This document shows, one piece after another, positions 35,017-45,929 of a stretch of DNA of 64,000 nt. Made by a program: the position numbers and the translations under genes. The number at the start of each line of letters is the position of its first letter. Positions within the stretch are counted from its first letter, which is position 1. The notes beneath the pieces were generated by a model, which searched no databases, was not told the origin of the DNA, and saw nothing but the letters and a program-made list of their open reading frames with translations. Source of the stretch: Siphonodentalium dalli (taxonomy: Eukaryota; Mollusca; Scaphopoda; Gadilida; Siphonodentaliidae); the NCBI GenBank assembly GCA_032622095.1, contig CP136066.1:63704609-63768608 (forward strand), given 5' to 3'.

Positions 35017-35199
35017 TCATGTTTTGTCCATGCATGTCTTGCTTGTCTTCATGTGTCTCATCAAGTTATCCCTGCGATTCATCACCATAGAACAGTGAGG
35101 GCATTTATACTGCGGAGCAGATTGACTGTGACTTTTCATGTGTCGTGGTAAGCTTTGTCTGTTTTGAAATGATTTGCCACAAATATTGCAATGTGCACT
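35017..35199 (-). CDS. Alternative 3'-terminal exon A of the BTB-ZF gene (C2H2 + variant finger)
   Basis: Sixty residues plus TGA, after the acceptor TCTTTTTCCAG; a phase-0 join gives a 563-residue isoform. Finger 1 is C-X2-C-X12-H-X3-H (CNICGKSFQNRQSLPRH then MKSH). Finger 2 begins C-X2-C-X12-H (CPHCSMVMNRRDNLMRH), but the fourth ligand is displaced: the next Cys is six residues further on (MKTSKTC) rather than three. It may still bind zinc as a variant C2HC. This is the first end exon met by the polymerase after the common part, and the shortest. A broken duplicate of its first finger lies upstream at 36893-36970. Confidence 0.83.
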   Translation of the reverse strand, partial: SAHCNICGKSFQNRQSLPRHMKSHSQSAPQYKCPHCSMVMNRRDNLMRHMKTSKTCMDKT

Positions 35200-35519
35200 C
35201 TGGAAAAAGAAAGAGACACAATGTCAAAATTTGTTCTGCGTTTTTTTTTCTGATTTCACGACATGTTGCTATAATTATGTCAAAATTTTGTTTAATAGTG
35301 ACATTTTTATTAAAGAAGACATTTTTTTCATAAATTTTTATCTGATTTCATGATATATTTCTATATAGACTATAGAAAAGCTGTGTCTTTTTTTAAATGA
35401 TTTGACTCAATTCGGCTAACACAATCTAGATAAAGAAAAAGACAAAATGTCAAAATAATTTTTTTGTGATGATTATTTTTTTCATATTTATATAATCTAT
35501 ACTAAGAAAACTCAGTTTT

Positions 35520-35930
35520 GTCTGCTTATAGGCGACCAAACAGCTGGACCAATCAGAGCTGAAAATTTGCACCCGGGGAGCGTTATTACATAGGCACCGC
35601 ACCGTTGACCTCAGATGTCTTAAGTTAAAAGGGCATTAATAATTATTTTTTATATATTTTGGCTATAGGCGAACAAATGGCTGAACCCTCGGAGCCGATC
35701 ATTTGTACATATGGGTAATTTGACCCAGGGAATCTTATTTGATAGGTCATGTTGACCTCAAATGTCTTAAAAGGGCACTAATAATTAATTTAATTAAATA
35801 ATTAATTATATACAAACTGGTTGGTGAAAACAGATATACATGTACAGTGTATTGACCTGTGGAGTGTCATGGGATAGGTGCCTTTGACCTCAGATGACTT
35901 AAGGGGGGGGGGGGCTAATAAATTATATGA
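35520..35930. repeat. Three diverged ~150-bp tandem units
   Basis: Each unit has GGCGA(C/A)CAAA, GGCTGAACC-type text, a GGGAGCGTTATTACATAGG-type word and GTTGACCTCA(G/A)ATGTCTTAA then GGGC(A/T). The third unit ends in a run of nine or ten G at about 35905. Non-coding. Confidence 0.55.
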
Positions 35931-35989
35931 TCAATAAAGAGCGTTTACAATCAGGACATAAGATATGAGGGAAAATTTATGCACAAAAG

Positions 35990-36376
35990 TAAAAAGTGGA
36001 AGTGGTTGAGTGTTGGACTTGTAATGATGTCAACGCACTGGCATGAGTTAGCGCCCCGCCGGTGGACTATCGTCTCAGCAACAGTGGCTTGGCTGGATTA
36101 AGTGGTGAGTGTGCTATATATAGTCTCACACTGTTTCAAATCTCATGCCAGGTTGTGATCCTTGGGCAAGGTCACTTGTACTATGCTTGCTTCGTCGAAC
36201 CTAGACGAGAAATAGGTACAGTACCTGGTTGTTGGGTATGTGTAAGTCGCTCTAGTGAAGTGCCTATAAAAATGCATGGCAGCATGCAGAAGACTCGGCA
36301 TTATTCAACAGCTTGGGTAATAATGTGAAGCACTTAGGGCCCTTGCGGGGATAGGTGCTATATAAGTACCATTGCT
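35990..36376 (+). mobile_element. tRNA-like SINE, uninterrupted copy
   Basis: Collinear with the pieces at 31478-32560 but with no insertions: CGCACTGGCATGAGTTAGCG, CAACAGTGGCTTGG, GGGCAAGGTCACTTGTA, AACCTAGACGAGAAATAGG, AGACTCGGCATTATTCAAC, GTGCTATATAAGTACCATTG. The tRNA-like head is eroded. Confidence 0.65.
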
Positions 36377-36479
36377 GGACATGCTAGACTACATGTATAG
36401 GAAGAGGTACAGAGGAAACTTGATTGAGGATGTTGGTAACTATCTACAAGTAAACACATACGTAAGCACCTACATGTAT

Positions 36480-36892
36480 TCATCTAGTGTATCTGTATCT
36501 GTATCTGTAGATATTACAGTGCAGGAACCAATTCTGGTTGTAGACGCACTGGTCCAGGTGCTACCACGGCCGAGTAACTTTATAACCCTGTGGTGACTCC
36601 AGTAGCATTCTTTAACATGCACACACCGAGGCGTGTACACGGGTCAGCCATTAATGTCCGCGCCCGATCGGACAGCGTACTGCACCCACGACAACATACC
36701 TGGACAAGTGTTGTAACGGAGGGAAGTCGGCATTTTGCATTCGGATCTTTATTCAGTGATCTCGAATGAGACATTACAGCCTGACAAACTTGGTATCTGA
36801 CCGACTTCTGATTTTTGGGGAACACCCTGACCAGGTTGCGGTCCGCTAGCACGAGAGACCAGTACACTACCTCTCGGCTACCGACTTCCCAA
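36480..36892. repeat. Interspersed ~400-bp repeat, copy 1
   Basis: Shares GCACTGGTCCAGGTGCTACC, CCGAGTAACTTTATAACCCT, TCGGCATTTTGCATTCGGAT and GCACGAGAGACCAGTAC with 57230-57620, in the same order. It stops abruptly where the decayed zinc-finger exon begins. Class unknown. Confidence 0.7.
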
Positions 36893-36970
36893 CTTTTCAT
36901 GTATCGCAGTAAGCTTTGTCTGTTATGGCACACTCTTTACTTGTTGCTCAGCTCACACAAAGTGCACTTT
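36893..36970 (-). pseudogene. Broken duplicate of zinc-finger exon A
   Basis: The plus-strand text from CTTTTCATGT to AAGCTTTGTCTGTT matches the antisense of finger 1 in exon A (about 35129-35163) at roughly 29 of 32 positions, and AGTGCAC at the exon start is also present. On the minus strand it reads HNRQSLLRYMKS, so the zinc ligand His has become Tyr. The first Cys pair is replaced by frame-broken sequence containing a stop, and finger 2 is missing, replaced by the repeat 36480-36892. Confidence 0.72.
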
Positions 36971-37504
36971 GTTGATAATATCGCATTATTCTATTGTAAT
37001 AGTATTCATATTTACAGAACTCTAGGGGTTAACACTAATATCCCCTCACCAATCTAACAGCACATGTGTGATATCATGTAAACCTATCATCGTTGCACAT
37101 CTGTACATAGTATGTATACATATTCTTGAGGAGATTTCATAATTTGGTAACTTTTGTTTCCAAACTATAACCTACAACAAAGGCCCTCCCTGCCTTTAAA
37201 ACATTAAAAAATGTTTGTCTGTCTGGATAAACTAGTACAAGAGCTGTGGAAATAAAGAATGCACATTTATAAAACAGTAATTGTTAAAAACTTATATTAA
37301 TAACGGGAATTTACAAGGAAAATAGGTATCGATTGAGTCCCAATTTTGGACATCAAACACACCTCAACCTTTTAATAAATGGTCGTAAAATGCACATTTC
37401 ACTTTCACTTGTAATTACAATAACTTCTGCAAGAGATATCTAGCTCATCCACTGCATGTGTTCCGGACAGCAGATATCCGAACGTCTGAAGCGACGGTTT
37501 AGAT
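36971..37504. other. No gene seen
   Basis: Anonymous intron sequence. Confidence 0.4.
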
Positions 37505-38115
37505 ATTACATTAGTAGGGTCCCGAGAATCAATTCAATTCGATGCGATTCGGAATCTTTCGTCTGATTCGATTCGATTCGAAATCGGCTGTTCGAACTGT
37601 TTTGAATCACTGGCACCAGTTGTATTCTCATTACGGCAATGGACAATATTGCTATTTCGCAAAGATAGTTTATGATACCATCGAAAGAACACACATTACA
37701 AGAACTGTTGTAGACTGAGCTATAGTATATAGACCACTGAAGCATTGCACGACTAATGAAACTGATCTAGCAAAATTTCATGTTGAACTTCAGCTACGGG
37801 AATGCTTACTGACTTCATTGTTCTTATGATAACATTTCGATATTATATAGCAGAGATAGCCACAAAGACTGCGCACTTTATTGGTTAAATGCGAATTTGA
37901 TCCATTTATGGATAATATTTACAATATATAGCGATGATCACATAACGAAGTTAGTAAATTGATACACACTCAGTGAAGTGATATCTACATCTTCACTATT
38001 GATTTGACTGATGTAATAATGAATCAATTCGAGATTTTATGCGATTCAGAATCATTTTGAGTATTCAAATTCGAGATTCGATTTGAAATGAAAATGCTCG
38101 ATTCGCAGGTCAACT
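37505..38115. mobile_element. Probable hAT-like element with GATTCG-rich ends
   Basis: Both ends carry many ATTCGATTCG / GAATCGAATC words: 37525-37590 on the left, 38025-38105 on the right. The left edge is GGGTCCCGAGAATCAATTC and the right edge near GATTCGCAGGTCAACTC. Organisation parallels 21368-22379. I could not identify a target duplication. A related GAATC cluster is at 57640-57770. Confidence 0.45.
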
Positions 38116-38224
38116 CAGTCGTTGACTCATTATTGTTGAAAACTAATAATCTAATGGAGAATCTAAATATCATATTGTTGTAATATTGGGTTGTTAAAAT
38201 TTTAATCCGGAGTAGTCAGCTGGG

Positions 38225-38760
38225 GTAGTGTTAGAACATGCCATGAATCTCTACTCTGGCTAACGCCCGTAGAAATCATATTCCACCAGTACAAAATCTG
38301 GGAACTTTTTGATGTTCTGACCAGTTCTGACAGGGAACTTTATAACATTGAACAAACAAGGCAGGCAATATATTTCATTAACTTGTTGCTCAATAATCTA
38401 CTACCCATTAGGGGGTGATCGCAGCTCGAGATAACATGCTTTTTTGTGACTTTTGTGAGCCTATTTTGCAATAAACATTGAATTAATTACCCAGGAGAAA
38501 TGCCATAATTGTAAGCGAAGCAAAGCAAATTCGCTCACAAACTAACTTAAAATCGTGAAATTTTGAGTTGGGACCTTCACATACAGTGAAGTATATTATT
38601 AAGGAACAGGTAATAACTAAGATATATATTCCCCGCATTATTTTTTCAACTTTATAAGGTTCCCTGTCAAAACTTGAAAAAGTTCCCAGGTTTTGTGCTG
38701 GTGGAATATAATCTCTATGGGCGTTAGCCATAGTAGAAATTCATGGCATGATCTAGGGTA
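38225..38760. mobile_element. Inverted-repeat element, ~105-bp arms
   Basis: Left arm AACATGCCATGAATCTCTAC, GCTAACGCC and TATTCCACCAGTACAAAA is mirrored on the right by GTGCTGGTGGAATATAATCT, GGGCGTTAGCC and AATTCATGGCATGATC. The ~320-bp spacer has no domain. Non-autonomous DNA element. Confidence 0.68.
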
Positions 38761-39251
38761 GTGTGAAAACTATATATTGTAATCCGTAAATGATCCATGA
38801 TGATCTTACCCAGGGTTAAAGTGATGTGAACTACTGCAGTATGGTGATCAAATAGAAATGGAGAATAATCTTGCTCAAAGTAGTTATTTTTACAAATATT
38901 ATATCCAAATTGGCAACACATATCGTCATTCTTATATATTAATTAAATGCAGAGACTCTCGAGGGAGAAATCGTTTTGTTTATCAGTTTCACATACGCGA
39001 ACAAGTCCATAATATGTCTTTAAGTGTGAAGAGTATCTACATGTAAATCTCTGTAACAAGTTAACCGGAGTAGGGGGTAGATGGGTGCACATGCCCCTTG
39101 TCCTGCTCTAGCTAAAACAGCATTGTTACATGTACATGTATATTGTCCTCATTACACTCATTCTAGCAGCTTAATATTCTCTAGCAATTGAGGATAGACA
39201 AAAACGACCTAATCCAGATATTAAAGATCACATTGAAAAGAATGTATGACA

Positions 39252-39410
39252 GTCGAAAATGAAGAACATTTATTTTTATTTTGTAAGAAATATGCTAAAC
39301 ACAAAACAAATCTGATAGATAAAATGCGTATAGGATTTTCAGGGCTTAGTCACAAATACAGATACATTATTGCAACTTTTGCAAAGAATTCTTTGTCCAG
39401 AAACACCTAG
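39252..39410 (+). pseudogene. Non-LTR retrotransposon ORF2 C-terminal remnant
   Basis: A 52-codon frame begins VENEEHLFLFCKKYAKHK and ends SLSRNT before TAG. The V-E-N-E-x-H-x-(L/F)-x-x-C-x-x-Y pattern is the Cys/His stretch often seen after the reverse transcriptase in non-LTR retrotransposons. Upstream sequence (about 39195-39250) keeps weak similarity in another frame. The reverse transcriptase itself is absent here; it is a dead 5'-truncated copy. Confidence 0.65.
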
Positions 39411-39430
39411 TGATACAAGGCATACATATA

Positions 39431-39595
39431 CAGAACACAACGCGCATCTTAATCGAGAATCTTTTATCGAATGAGTTGCGGATGGCGCAAGGATATATTT
39501 CGCGAGAGCGTAGCTCGAGCGAAATATAACTTTGCGCCATCCGCAACGAGTTCGATAAGAGACTCGAGATTATGATGCAAGTTGTGTTCTGTATT
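39431..39595. mobile_element. Near-perfect 165-bp palindrome
   Basis: ACAACGCGCATCTTAATCGA...GAGTTGCGGATGGCGCAA is mirrored by TTGCGCCATCCGCAACGAGT...GATGCAAGTTGTG. The centre is TCGCGAGAGCGTAGCTCGAG. The outer GAACACAA/TTGTGTTC also pairs. MITE-like, and able to form a strong hairpin. Confidence 0.7.
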
Positions 39596-40241
39596 TATTC
39601 TACACCGTTCAGTCAGATAAGTTCAATCCATGAATGTCACCTCCATTGTTACGATAGCTACCTTTATTGTGATTTAAGTCTGACAAATAACCAGTAATTA
39701 TGGGGGAATCACCGGAAGCGGATGATCGACGTAATGTACGTCTTCATTCTTGGTGACAACGTCAACAAGAATAGTTCCGGCTTGTATTCCACTAGAGGTA
39801 TACACTAATATGTATTCAATGGCTGGGATTCCGTTGAATACATGTGCCTCACGTCAATGGGTGTGGAATAAGTAGTTTTATCAAACAATCAGTGAATATC
39901 AGGTCGTCAAATAATTCCTAAATTCAATTACTAATATTAGGTATTTATACCTGTTTGTTGTTGTAGTACATTTGTATGTCATGACAAACATCACTGGAAA
40001 GTTTCTGACTCCAGTCATAAATTCATTTTCATTATAATTATCATGTTGTTTACATCGCTCATAGAGAACATGAGTGTATTTTGCACTAATCCATGGCTCA
40101 AATTAATTAATTTGTTGCATATATTCTGTTGAGTATAAAGGGAGATGGTCTCATAAATGACCGGATTAGTGTACAGTGCCCCCTTAAATCAGTTTTGAAT
40201 GCAAATTGTCTGCGAATTACTAATACATGTACATGTATACA

Positions 40242-40410
40242 GTAATGCCCTAAGTAATCGACTCTTTAACTACAGCAGAATTATGGGTAACTTTTCAGGA
40301 TTTAGTCGGAAATATGGCTTGTTGCCATTCATCGGAAAGCTCTCAGGGAGAGCTTTTCGATGAATGGCAACAAGCCATATTTCCATTCATCGGAAAGCTC
40401 TGTGATTCAT
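40242..40410. mobile_element. Palindromic MITE, CAGTAATGCCC family, right end lost
   Basis: CAGTAATGCCCTAAGTAATC, CTACAGCAGAATTATGGG, GGCTTGTTGCCATTCATCGG and the start of the return arm. After ATTTCCATTCATCGGAAAGC the sequence jumps into the next palindrome. Confidence 0.65.
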
Positions 40411-40413
40411 CCA

Positions 40414-40572
40414 GCCTCGGTTCCATGGTTTTAGTGCTACAGTTCAAAGTTGTGGAGTAAGCATTTTCAACACATGTACCGGCACATGGAGCTTTTAAAT
40501 ATCCATGACCATCTATGGAAATGCTGCTCCAGAACTTTGACCTGTAGCACTAAACCATGGAACCGGGCCTGG
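40414..40572. mobile_element. Small inverted-repeat element
   Basis: CCAGCCTCGGTTCCATGGTT, TTAGTGCTACAGTTCAAAG and AGCATTT mirror CTTTGACCTGTAGCACTAAA then CCATGGAACCGGGCCTGG. About 160 bp, non-coding. Confidence 0.65.
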
Positions 40573-40879
40573 TGGATCCAATACTCTTTGTAGAAAGGTA
40601 TTTTAGATATCTATTGACCCATTGCGATGCCGGGAAAAACTGAAAATTTAATATTATTAGGTGTAATTTGGAGCATAAATTGTCATATTGCTTCAAAGTA
40701 ATATCTAGACTTATATATTTATACTTGAAGAATTAACAAATTATTATTACTGACCGATCACAAACCGATGAAATGATTTATAATTCAGATATCACTGCTA
40801 CATGTACATTATCAATCATTAATGGATGGGGGATTCAACGATATAGAAAACAACTTTTAATCAGTCTTCTATTATAAAC

Positions 40880-41150
40880 TTAACCCTTTCATGATGGGAG
40901 GTGCAGCAATAAAGATTGTGTGCCAGTGCATCCTCTTATATATTCGAGTCTCCCATATGATCTTCTCATATATAAGAGAATGCACTGGCTTACAAGGTCA
41001 AGGTAAATATGTTTAGGCCAATGTATTCCCTTATATACATGTACGCGAGGCTCCCTATTGGAGACTCCCATACATCAATAAGAGAATGCATTGGCACAGG
41101 GTATTTGCAAAAGTTTGGAAATCAGCAGTCATGGAAGGTTAAGCTGGTGC
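40880..41150. mobile_element. TTAA-flanked palindromic MITE (family T2)
   Basis: TTAACCCTTTCATGATGGGA at the left; GTCATGGAAGGTTAA at the right. Two CATATATAAGAGAATGC-type palindromes with GTGCCAGTGCATCCTCTTAT lie inside. Confidence 0.7.
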
Positions 41151-41254
41151 AGGGAATTCAATTGTTCACACTCATAGCAAACTCAGTTCTCTACAGTTTA
41201 CTAAAAAAAACCTGAATCCACAGATCAGCATTTGTATGGGTAACAGGCCTGAGA

Positions 41255-41700
41255 ATAAAGTGCCTGTCATCTGCAGAATGAGGTCCCCAGAGGGTGAATT
41301 TAGTGATGCTATCCCGCACAGTGGGCTAGCATCACTAAATTTACCCTTTTGGGACCTCAATCTGTATGGCCTCATCTGCTAGACATAGACTCCGATTGAA
41401 GTTCCCAAATGGTGAATATTGTGATGTACATGTACACCTATTGAGAACCTTGATTATGCACTGCCAATTTGTGCCAATAGAGAAACTAAACTAAAAAAGA
41501 AATAGAATCTACATGAAGAGGTTTCTATAGAAATCTGATAATAAAGAAACTTTCCAGAGAAGATGAGGCATAAGCAGAATGAGGTCCCCAGTGGGTTAAT
41601 TTAGTGATGCTAGCCTTCTATAAGGGATAGCATCACTTAAATTCACTCTCTGGGGACCTCATTTTGCAAATGGCAGGCACCTTATTCTAAGGCCTAATGC
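41255..41700. mobile_element. Family-P MITE, long variant
   Basis: CTGCAGAATGAGGTCCCCAG palindrome at 41272-41370, a ~200-bp centre, and a second palindrome at 41570-41665. Outer ends AATAAAGTGCCTGTCATC and GGCAGGCACCTTATTCTAAG are diverged. No clear target duplication. Confidence 0.6.
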
Positions 41701-42734
41701 GTACTAAACTGGACATTTCTTAACTTTTGGTATGTATTGAAATGTGAAGGACGTTAATTCATGATCCAAAATTAGGTGACATACATGTATGTCTAAAAAT
41801 TAAATGGAAATTTTGAATATTTATGAACATCACAAATGAAAGTGTCCATGACACTGTAGCTCAACTTTTGTAGCATTAAGGATCAGGGGACATCGATTGC
41901 AAAAATTCTTCCCTGCCTGATTGCTTGTGTGACTGGGCAAGGTCAGTGGGAGCTTATCCCGTTGAGTGGTATGGGCTATTTCCCTGGCAGGGAGTAATCT
42001 TGAGTAAGCTCCGATTATCCACCTATATTCCTTGACATAGAGGAGTTGGGATTTACTGGGTATTTTGCTGTACTTTTAATGGGCATCACTTGGTGGAGAA
42101 TATATGTAAGGCCAAAAAAAAAAAACTTCTCTGTTTCTGATAACATTGAGGAAAATTTTCCAGACAGGCAGGCAGATTTTTTTATTTTTTTTTAAACCTT
42201 TTAGCCATATAAAGTAATATAATAGTGAAGTCATGGTGCCATGGACTATGATACATGTATAGATCCATGTGAATTGAAAATAAGCCAAGCAAGAAGCATT
42301 GGATAAAAGCATGTTGTCACTTGAATTCATTCACTCTGCAGTAAGATCTCAACCAACATTGAGCTTACCGGTAATAACCCACTTATTTTTGCTTTTGGGA
42401 TTTGGAAAACGATAAATATTCACATTGACACTCTAACAGGTAACTACATGTATATAGACTAGCTTTCTGGAGAATATTGAAAAAAAATTGAGGCAGGCAA
42501 GAAAATCTCAGCCAGACAGGGTATCCGGAAACAAAGCATTTTTTTTTTTATGTTTGAAGTTAGGTTCCATTTAGTTGACGGATGTGGCCTGTAGGATATG
42601 TCGACGAATCTAGTAATGTAAAACGTGAAATCCAAGATGGCTGCCAGTGGCCATGTTTTCCAACGAAATTTGGAAAAATTCAATAACTCCCATCTTGACA
42701 TTTTGAAAAGGTATCAAAGATGAATAATCTTAAT

Positions 42735-43153
42735 TAACGCTCCAAATTACTATTTCTTTGGCTCTGTGGGTAAAAAATATTTGATTTGAGGAACCCACCC
42801 ATCAAAGCTCAAGAGTGATCAGATATCGATTTTTGAAATTTGTTATTTCTCGAGATATGTAAATTTTCAGCATGGCAAAAATGTGTCAAAGCGATAGTCT
42901 CAGACCAAATTGCGGATGAAGATGGATAAATCTAAAATCAAGTGGCTTCGTGTGTATATATATATTTGACAATTCTGCCATATTTCGTTCAACAAAATGT
43001 TCATAAATAACATGTTTCAGACAATTTTATACTACAGTTGACTGTGGTTGGCATTATTTTTGATTCTGATAAAAGAAGCAGCATTTAAAAAAATGTTTCT
43101 TGTTGTTGGAATCTGATGATATGGGGACCATGAAATTGCTCGAGTACCTTTAA
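42735..43153. mobile_element. Family-T1 MITE, degenerate copy
   Basis: CCAAATTACTATTTCTTTGG and TATTTGATTTGAGGAACCCA match the T1 body. The right end is CTCGAGTACCTTTAA. The left end is eroded to TTAATTAACGCTCC. Confidence 0.6.
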
Positions 43154-43449
43154 ACCCTCCTCAGACTTAAACTAATGAGAGATTGTGAGTAGGAAACTGT
43201 CATCACAATGTAATATGAAATTTCACGTCATGAAGCGGTCATCACTGGAGGATTACTGCAAACTCAGAACCAGAATGTTTATATCAGAGGGAGACAGAAT
43301 GTGAAAATCTTGTACATGTACATGTATACTAGTATCAGTATCGAGACACTCACAGAACTATCTCAACCATTTAATTCGCCTTTGGTCATCATTGTTTGCA
43401 CAATATATAGACAGGTCTAATAATAGTGATCAGCTAACAAATTCAGGCT

Positions 43450-43691
43450 TTAACCCTTTAAGTGCCAGGGGCCGATCTCATCGGCCCTAAACCTACAAAA
43501 TAAGTCTGTTAAAGAATATAAGAATAAATTATTAAAATTGTAAAAAAAAAAAAAAAAAAAAAAAAATGTTAGGCCAATGCATTCTCTTATATATGCAAGG
43601 CAACCTATGGTCGACTCGCATATATAAGAGAATGCATTGGCACAGGGTATATGGGTTGATACAAAAATCGACCTGGCACTCAAAGGGTTAA
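43450..43691. mobile_element. TTAA-flanked palindromic MITE (family T2)
   Basis: TTAACCCTTTAAGTGCCAGG at the left and CCTGGCACTCAAAGGGTTAA at the right. A run of about 27 A lies at 43540-43566, beside a CATTCTCTTATATATGCAAG palindrome. TTAA at both borders. Confidence 0.8.
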
Positions 43692-43872
43692 ATTTATCTT
43701 ATCAGATGAACATTTCCTGCAAATGAATGCACAGTGGGGAATCACATGGTTTCAAGTTGATGAGTATCATGCATTCAAAATGCCCAAGGCGATCGCAAAC
43801 TCGACTATAAACGAGGGAAAATGTAATAAACTAGGATAATGATATACATGTATAAGATAGTATTTTGGCAGC

Positions 43873-44220
43873 TACCGCTATTCTCAAAGTAATTGACCAG
43901 AAAAACGGGGTGATACCCCGGTCATGACCGCTGTGATACCGGTAATAAACGGTAGCGGTATCGAGACGGTCATGGCGGTGGAGTTACGGTATTGTGCGAT
44001 AATGATACCGCGGTCTTTTAGCGGGCACCGCATTAATTTTGTTGAATACCGCCGTGATTTTCATGGAACTCTTTGAGGGGAGGTATTTACTCACACATAC
44101 TTGTTCGCGTTAACAAGCGGTATCAGTACCGCGGTATTGGAGAATACCGCGGTATACTACCGCCATATTAACGGGGTGACACCACGTTATTGGTGGTCAA
44201 TTACTTTAAGTATAGCGGTA
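43873..44220. mobile_element. Inverted-repeat element with GGTAnnnCCGCGGT-rich interior
   Basis: The left edge TACCGCTATTCTCAAAGTAA then TTGACC mirrors the right edge GGTCAATTACTTTAAGTATA then GCGGTA. The interior is full of ATACCGCGGTA / TACCGCTACC words in both orientations. Subterminal word clusters like this resemble those of the hAT-like elements. A possible relative is at 47096-47700. Confidence 0.6.
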
Positions 44221-45929
44221 CAAGTATATACTATACTATTTTTCGAAAAAGCTGATACCTCATATGTGCTCTAACATTCTGACCAAAGTTGTCAGTCGAA
44301 GGATTCTCCTACATGTAGATGTATGGACATGTGTATTTCATGAACCTCTGACTGGCAACTTTGGTAAGAATGTTAAAAGTAAACTACATGTAGCATATGC
44401 TAATGTATTATCACAATCATACTAGCTCATCTTGGGGAGGCGTTACCGTACTGACCCGCGTTTAGGCCCAGGGGGCCTTTGTTTTATTTGAGCTCAAAAA
44501 TCCAAGTGGGCTTAAACCCGAATATGACCCTTTGGGGGGGTAATATTTTTTTTGTTGAGCAGTCAATAGAATGATAAAGAAGGAAAGTCAAAAAGTTTCA
44601 GTAAATGGTTGGTACATGTATTGTGTAAGTGAAATTAATTTCCTTTTAAACATATCTCCAATAAATATGGGCTGCAGGGTGTGCCGGAAACATTGGACAT
44701 CTTCCATCTAGGTCACCCCAAAGAACCATACATGTATGTAGTTTGGATGAGCGATGTGGCATGTACATGTAGGGTGTGCCAAAGGATTTTAGGCATGAAA
44801 ATAGTAAAATACAAGATGGCCACTGGTGACCATGTTTTTTAACGAAATTCATAAAATATCGTTGGCTCCCATCTAGAGGTCACCCAGAAGATCCTTATAA
44901 AGTTTGGTGACAATCAGATGAGGGATGTGACCTGTAGGTTGTGCCAAAATATCGTTGGCTCCCATCTAGAGGTCACCCTGAAGATCCTTATAAAGTTTGG
45001 TGACAATCAGATGAGGGATGTGGCCTGTAGGTTGTGCCAAAGGATATAGTCATGCAAAGAGTAAAATCCAAGATGGCCACTGGACCCTGGTAGCCATGTT
45101 TTTCAATGAATTTCTGACAAAATCGATGACTCCCATCTAGAGGTCACCTTGAAGATGATTTAAAGTTTGGTGGTATTCGGGACAGGGGATGTTGCCTGTA
45201 GGGTGTGCCAAAGGATTTTAGTCATGCAAAGAGCAAAATAAAAGATGGTTCACAGTGGCCATGTTTTTAACCGAAAATTGTTCAAATTCGATGGCTGGCA
45301 TCTAGAGGCGATTCTAATCATGCCTGTAAATTTACAAAACATTTCTTCGATATATGAGGGCTGTAGGATGTGCTGATGGATTCAAATTTGAAATCCAAGA
45401 TGGCTGTTGGTGAATTTGAGAAATAATCGATGGATCCCATTTAGAGGTTACCCCAACAGATCTATATGAAGTTTGGTGATGATTAGATGAAGGACGTGGT
45501 CTGTAGGGTGTGCCAAAGGATTTAGTCATGCAAAGAGTAAAATTAAAGATGGCTGCTGGCGGCCAAGTTTTTAATCAAAAATCGCTAAAATTTGACAGCT
45601 CTCATTTAGAGGTGATCTTAAACATGCCTGTAAATTGTCAAAGCATTTCTCCAATAAATGTGGGCTGCAGGGTGCGCCGATGGATTCAAATTTGAAATCC
45701 AAAATAGCTGCTGGTTGCCATGTTTTAAAAAAAATTCGGAAATAAATTGATGGCTCCCATCTAGATATACCCCGAAGATGCATATGAAGTTTGGTGACGA
45801 TCGGATGCGGCCTGTAGGGTGAGCCAAAGGAGATTGCTGATAGACACATGCATGGCGACAGACACCAACCCATGGAAATAGCTCAATCTTCGTCAAGTTG
45901 AGCTAGAAAGGAACATTTACTGTTTTTTA

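Larger units (their letters stand above)
41835..45906 (+). mobile_element. Disrupted Helitron/'pearl'-like element 3
   Basis: A 5' end matching elements 1 and 2 (TGAAAGTGTCCATGACACTG) lies at 41837. A core fragment with CCAAGATGGCTGCCAGTGGC is at 42630, and a run of about seven diverged ~155-185-bp units (CATGCAAAGAGTAAAATCCA, TCCCATCTAGAGGTCACC, GTAGGGTGTGCCAAAGGAT) lies at 44640-45840. It closes with AGCTCAATCTTCGTCAAGTT then GAGCTAG. Between are a T1-type MITE, a T2 MITE and the 43873 element. Treating all this as one element broken by later insertions is inference; two elements are possible. Confidence 0.5.

Noticed and set aside
35990-36376. Coding gene from the 88-codon ORF at 36062
   Set aside because: It overlaps a SINE copy that is collinear with 31478-32560.
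39700-39870. Possible further inverted repeat around GTATTCCACTAGAGG / GGTGTGGAATAAG
   Set aside because: Complementarity is short and interrupted; I could not support borders.
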